Shown here: one piece after another, positions 5,501 through 6,892 of the stretch
Layout of the letters: every line of letters starts with the position of its first letter
Numbering within the stretch: position 1 is the stretch's first letter
NCBI GenBank assembly: GCA_043747685.1
Contig: JAYTOR010000279.1
Location: 1-6,892 of the forward strand
Origin: JANXUF01 sp043747685
Lineage (GTDB): Bacteria > Actinomycetota > Acidimicrobiia > Acidimicrobiales > Ilumatobacteraceae
Reading direction: 5' to 3'
Length of the DNA stretch: 6,892 nt
The notes under the pieces: generated by a model
What the model saw: the letters and a program-made list of their open reading frames with translations, nothing else
Databases searched by the model: none
What the model was told of the DNA's origin: nothing
Program-made: the position numbers and the translations under genes

Positions 5501-5530
5501 TTGCGTCGGCCCGAGGGAGGCTCGTAGCAT
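5501..5530 (+). promoter_or_regulatory. Possible second dnaK promoter P2
   Basis: TTGCGT (5501-5506) and TAGCAT (5525-5530) are separated by 18 bp, with moderate matches to -35 and -10 consensus. It lies outside the HAIR operator, so it could give HspR-independent basal expression. Support is from sequence pattern only. Confidence 0.3.
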
Positions 5531-5571
5531 GGCCGAACATCCAGTCCCACAATCAGTTGGGTCAGTCCTTC

Positions 5572-5577
5572 AGGAGG
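5572..5577 (+). promoter_or_regulatory. Strong ribosome binding site of dnaK
   Basis: A perfect AGGAGG ends 9 nt before the ATG at 5587. It fixes the start codon and contrasts with the minus-strand genes of the window, which lack a Shine-Dalgarno. Confidence 0.85.
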
Positions 5578-5586
5578 CTCTCCACC

Positions 5587-6892
<1,306 letters not shown>

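Overview
The window is GC-rich bacterial DNA, and its first ~6.0 kb reads as an actinobacterium, probably near the Acidimicrobiia or a related deep lineage. The reasons are a Dcd of 190 residues very like the mycobacterial bifunctional enzyme, a mycobacterial-type EtfD (membrane Fe-S ETF dehydrogenase), an actinobacterial DnaK N-terminus, and a near-perfect HspR operator (HAIR) in front of dnaK. Several genes have a TANNNT hexamer 7-10 nt before ATG and no Shine-Dalgarno, as in leaderless actinobacterial transcripts. The lineage call is an inference from remembered protein families, not from a search.

Layout, left to right. A tRNA-Gly(CCC) lies on the minus strand (19-92). Next is a minus-strand toxin-antitoxin pair: Phd/YefM-type antitoxin (543-788), then VapC PIN toxin (145-546), joined by a 4-nt TTGA overlap. 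Then, still on the minus strand, come etfD (1524-3803) and dcd (935-1507), separated by 16 nt and probably one transcript. A 299-bp hairpin-rich spacer without a convincing gene (3804-4102) separates them from a stand-alone cyclic-nucleotide-binding protein (4103-4528) and a 2,3-bisphosphoglycerate-dependent phosphoglycerate mutase (4644-5393). A 193-bp divergent control region carries the HAIR operator and candidate heat-shock promoters. It feeds the only plus-strand gene, an Hsp70 that runs off the right edge (5587 onward).

The most unusual object is this Hsp70. Its first ~140-160 residues are actinobacterial DnaK. From about residue 160 the protein reads as HscA, the Hsp70 specialised for Fe-S cluster assembly. 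An in-frame array of three 24-bp repeat units, ending in a perfect 8-bp-stem palindrome, sits inside the ATPase domain of the HscA-like part. The reading frame is open throughout. Either this is a real dnaK::hscA recombinant under HspR control, or two genomes (an actinobacterium and perhaps an acidobacterium) were joined in assembly at the conserved NEPTAA region. I consider misassembly the more likely explanation, and it should be tested first.

Functionally the genes are mostly housekeeping: electron transfer from acyl-CoA oxidation to the quinone pool (EtfD), dUMP supply (Dcd), glycolysis (Gpm), a possible cAMP-responsive protein, and protein folding. The VapBC module is the one accessory-type element.
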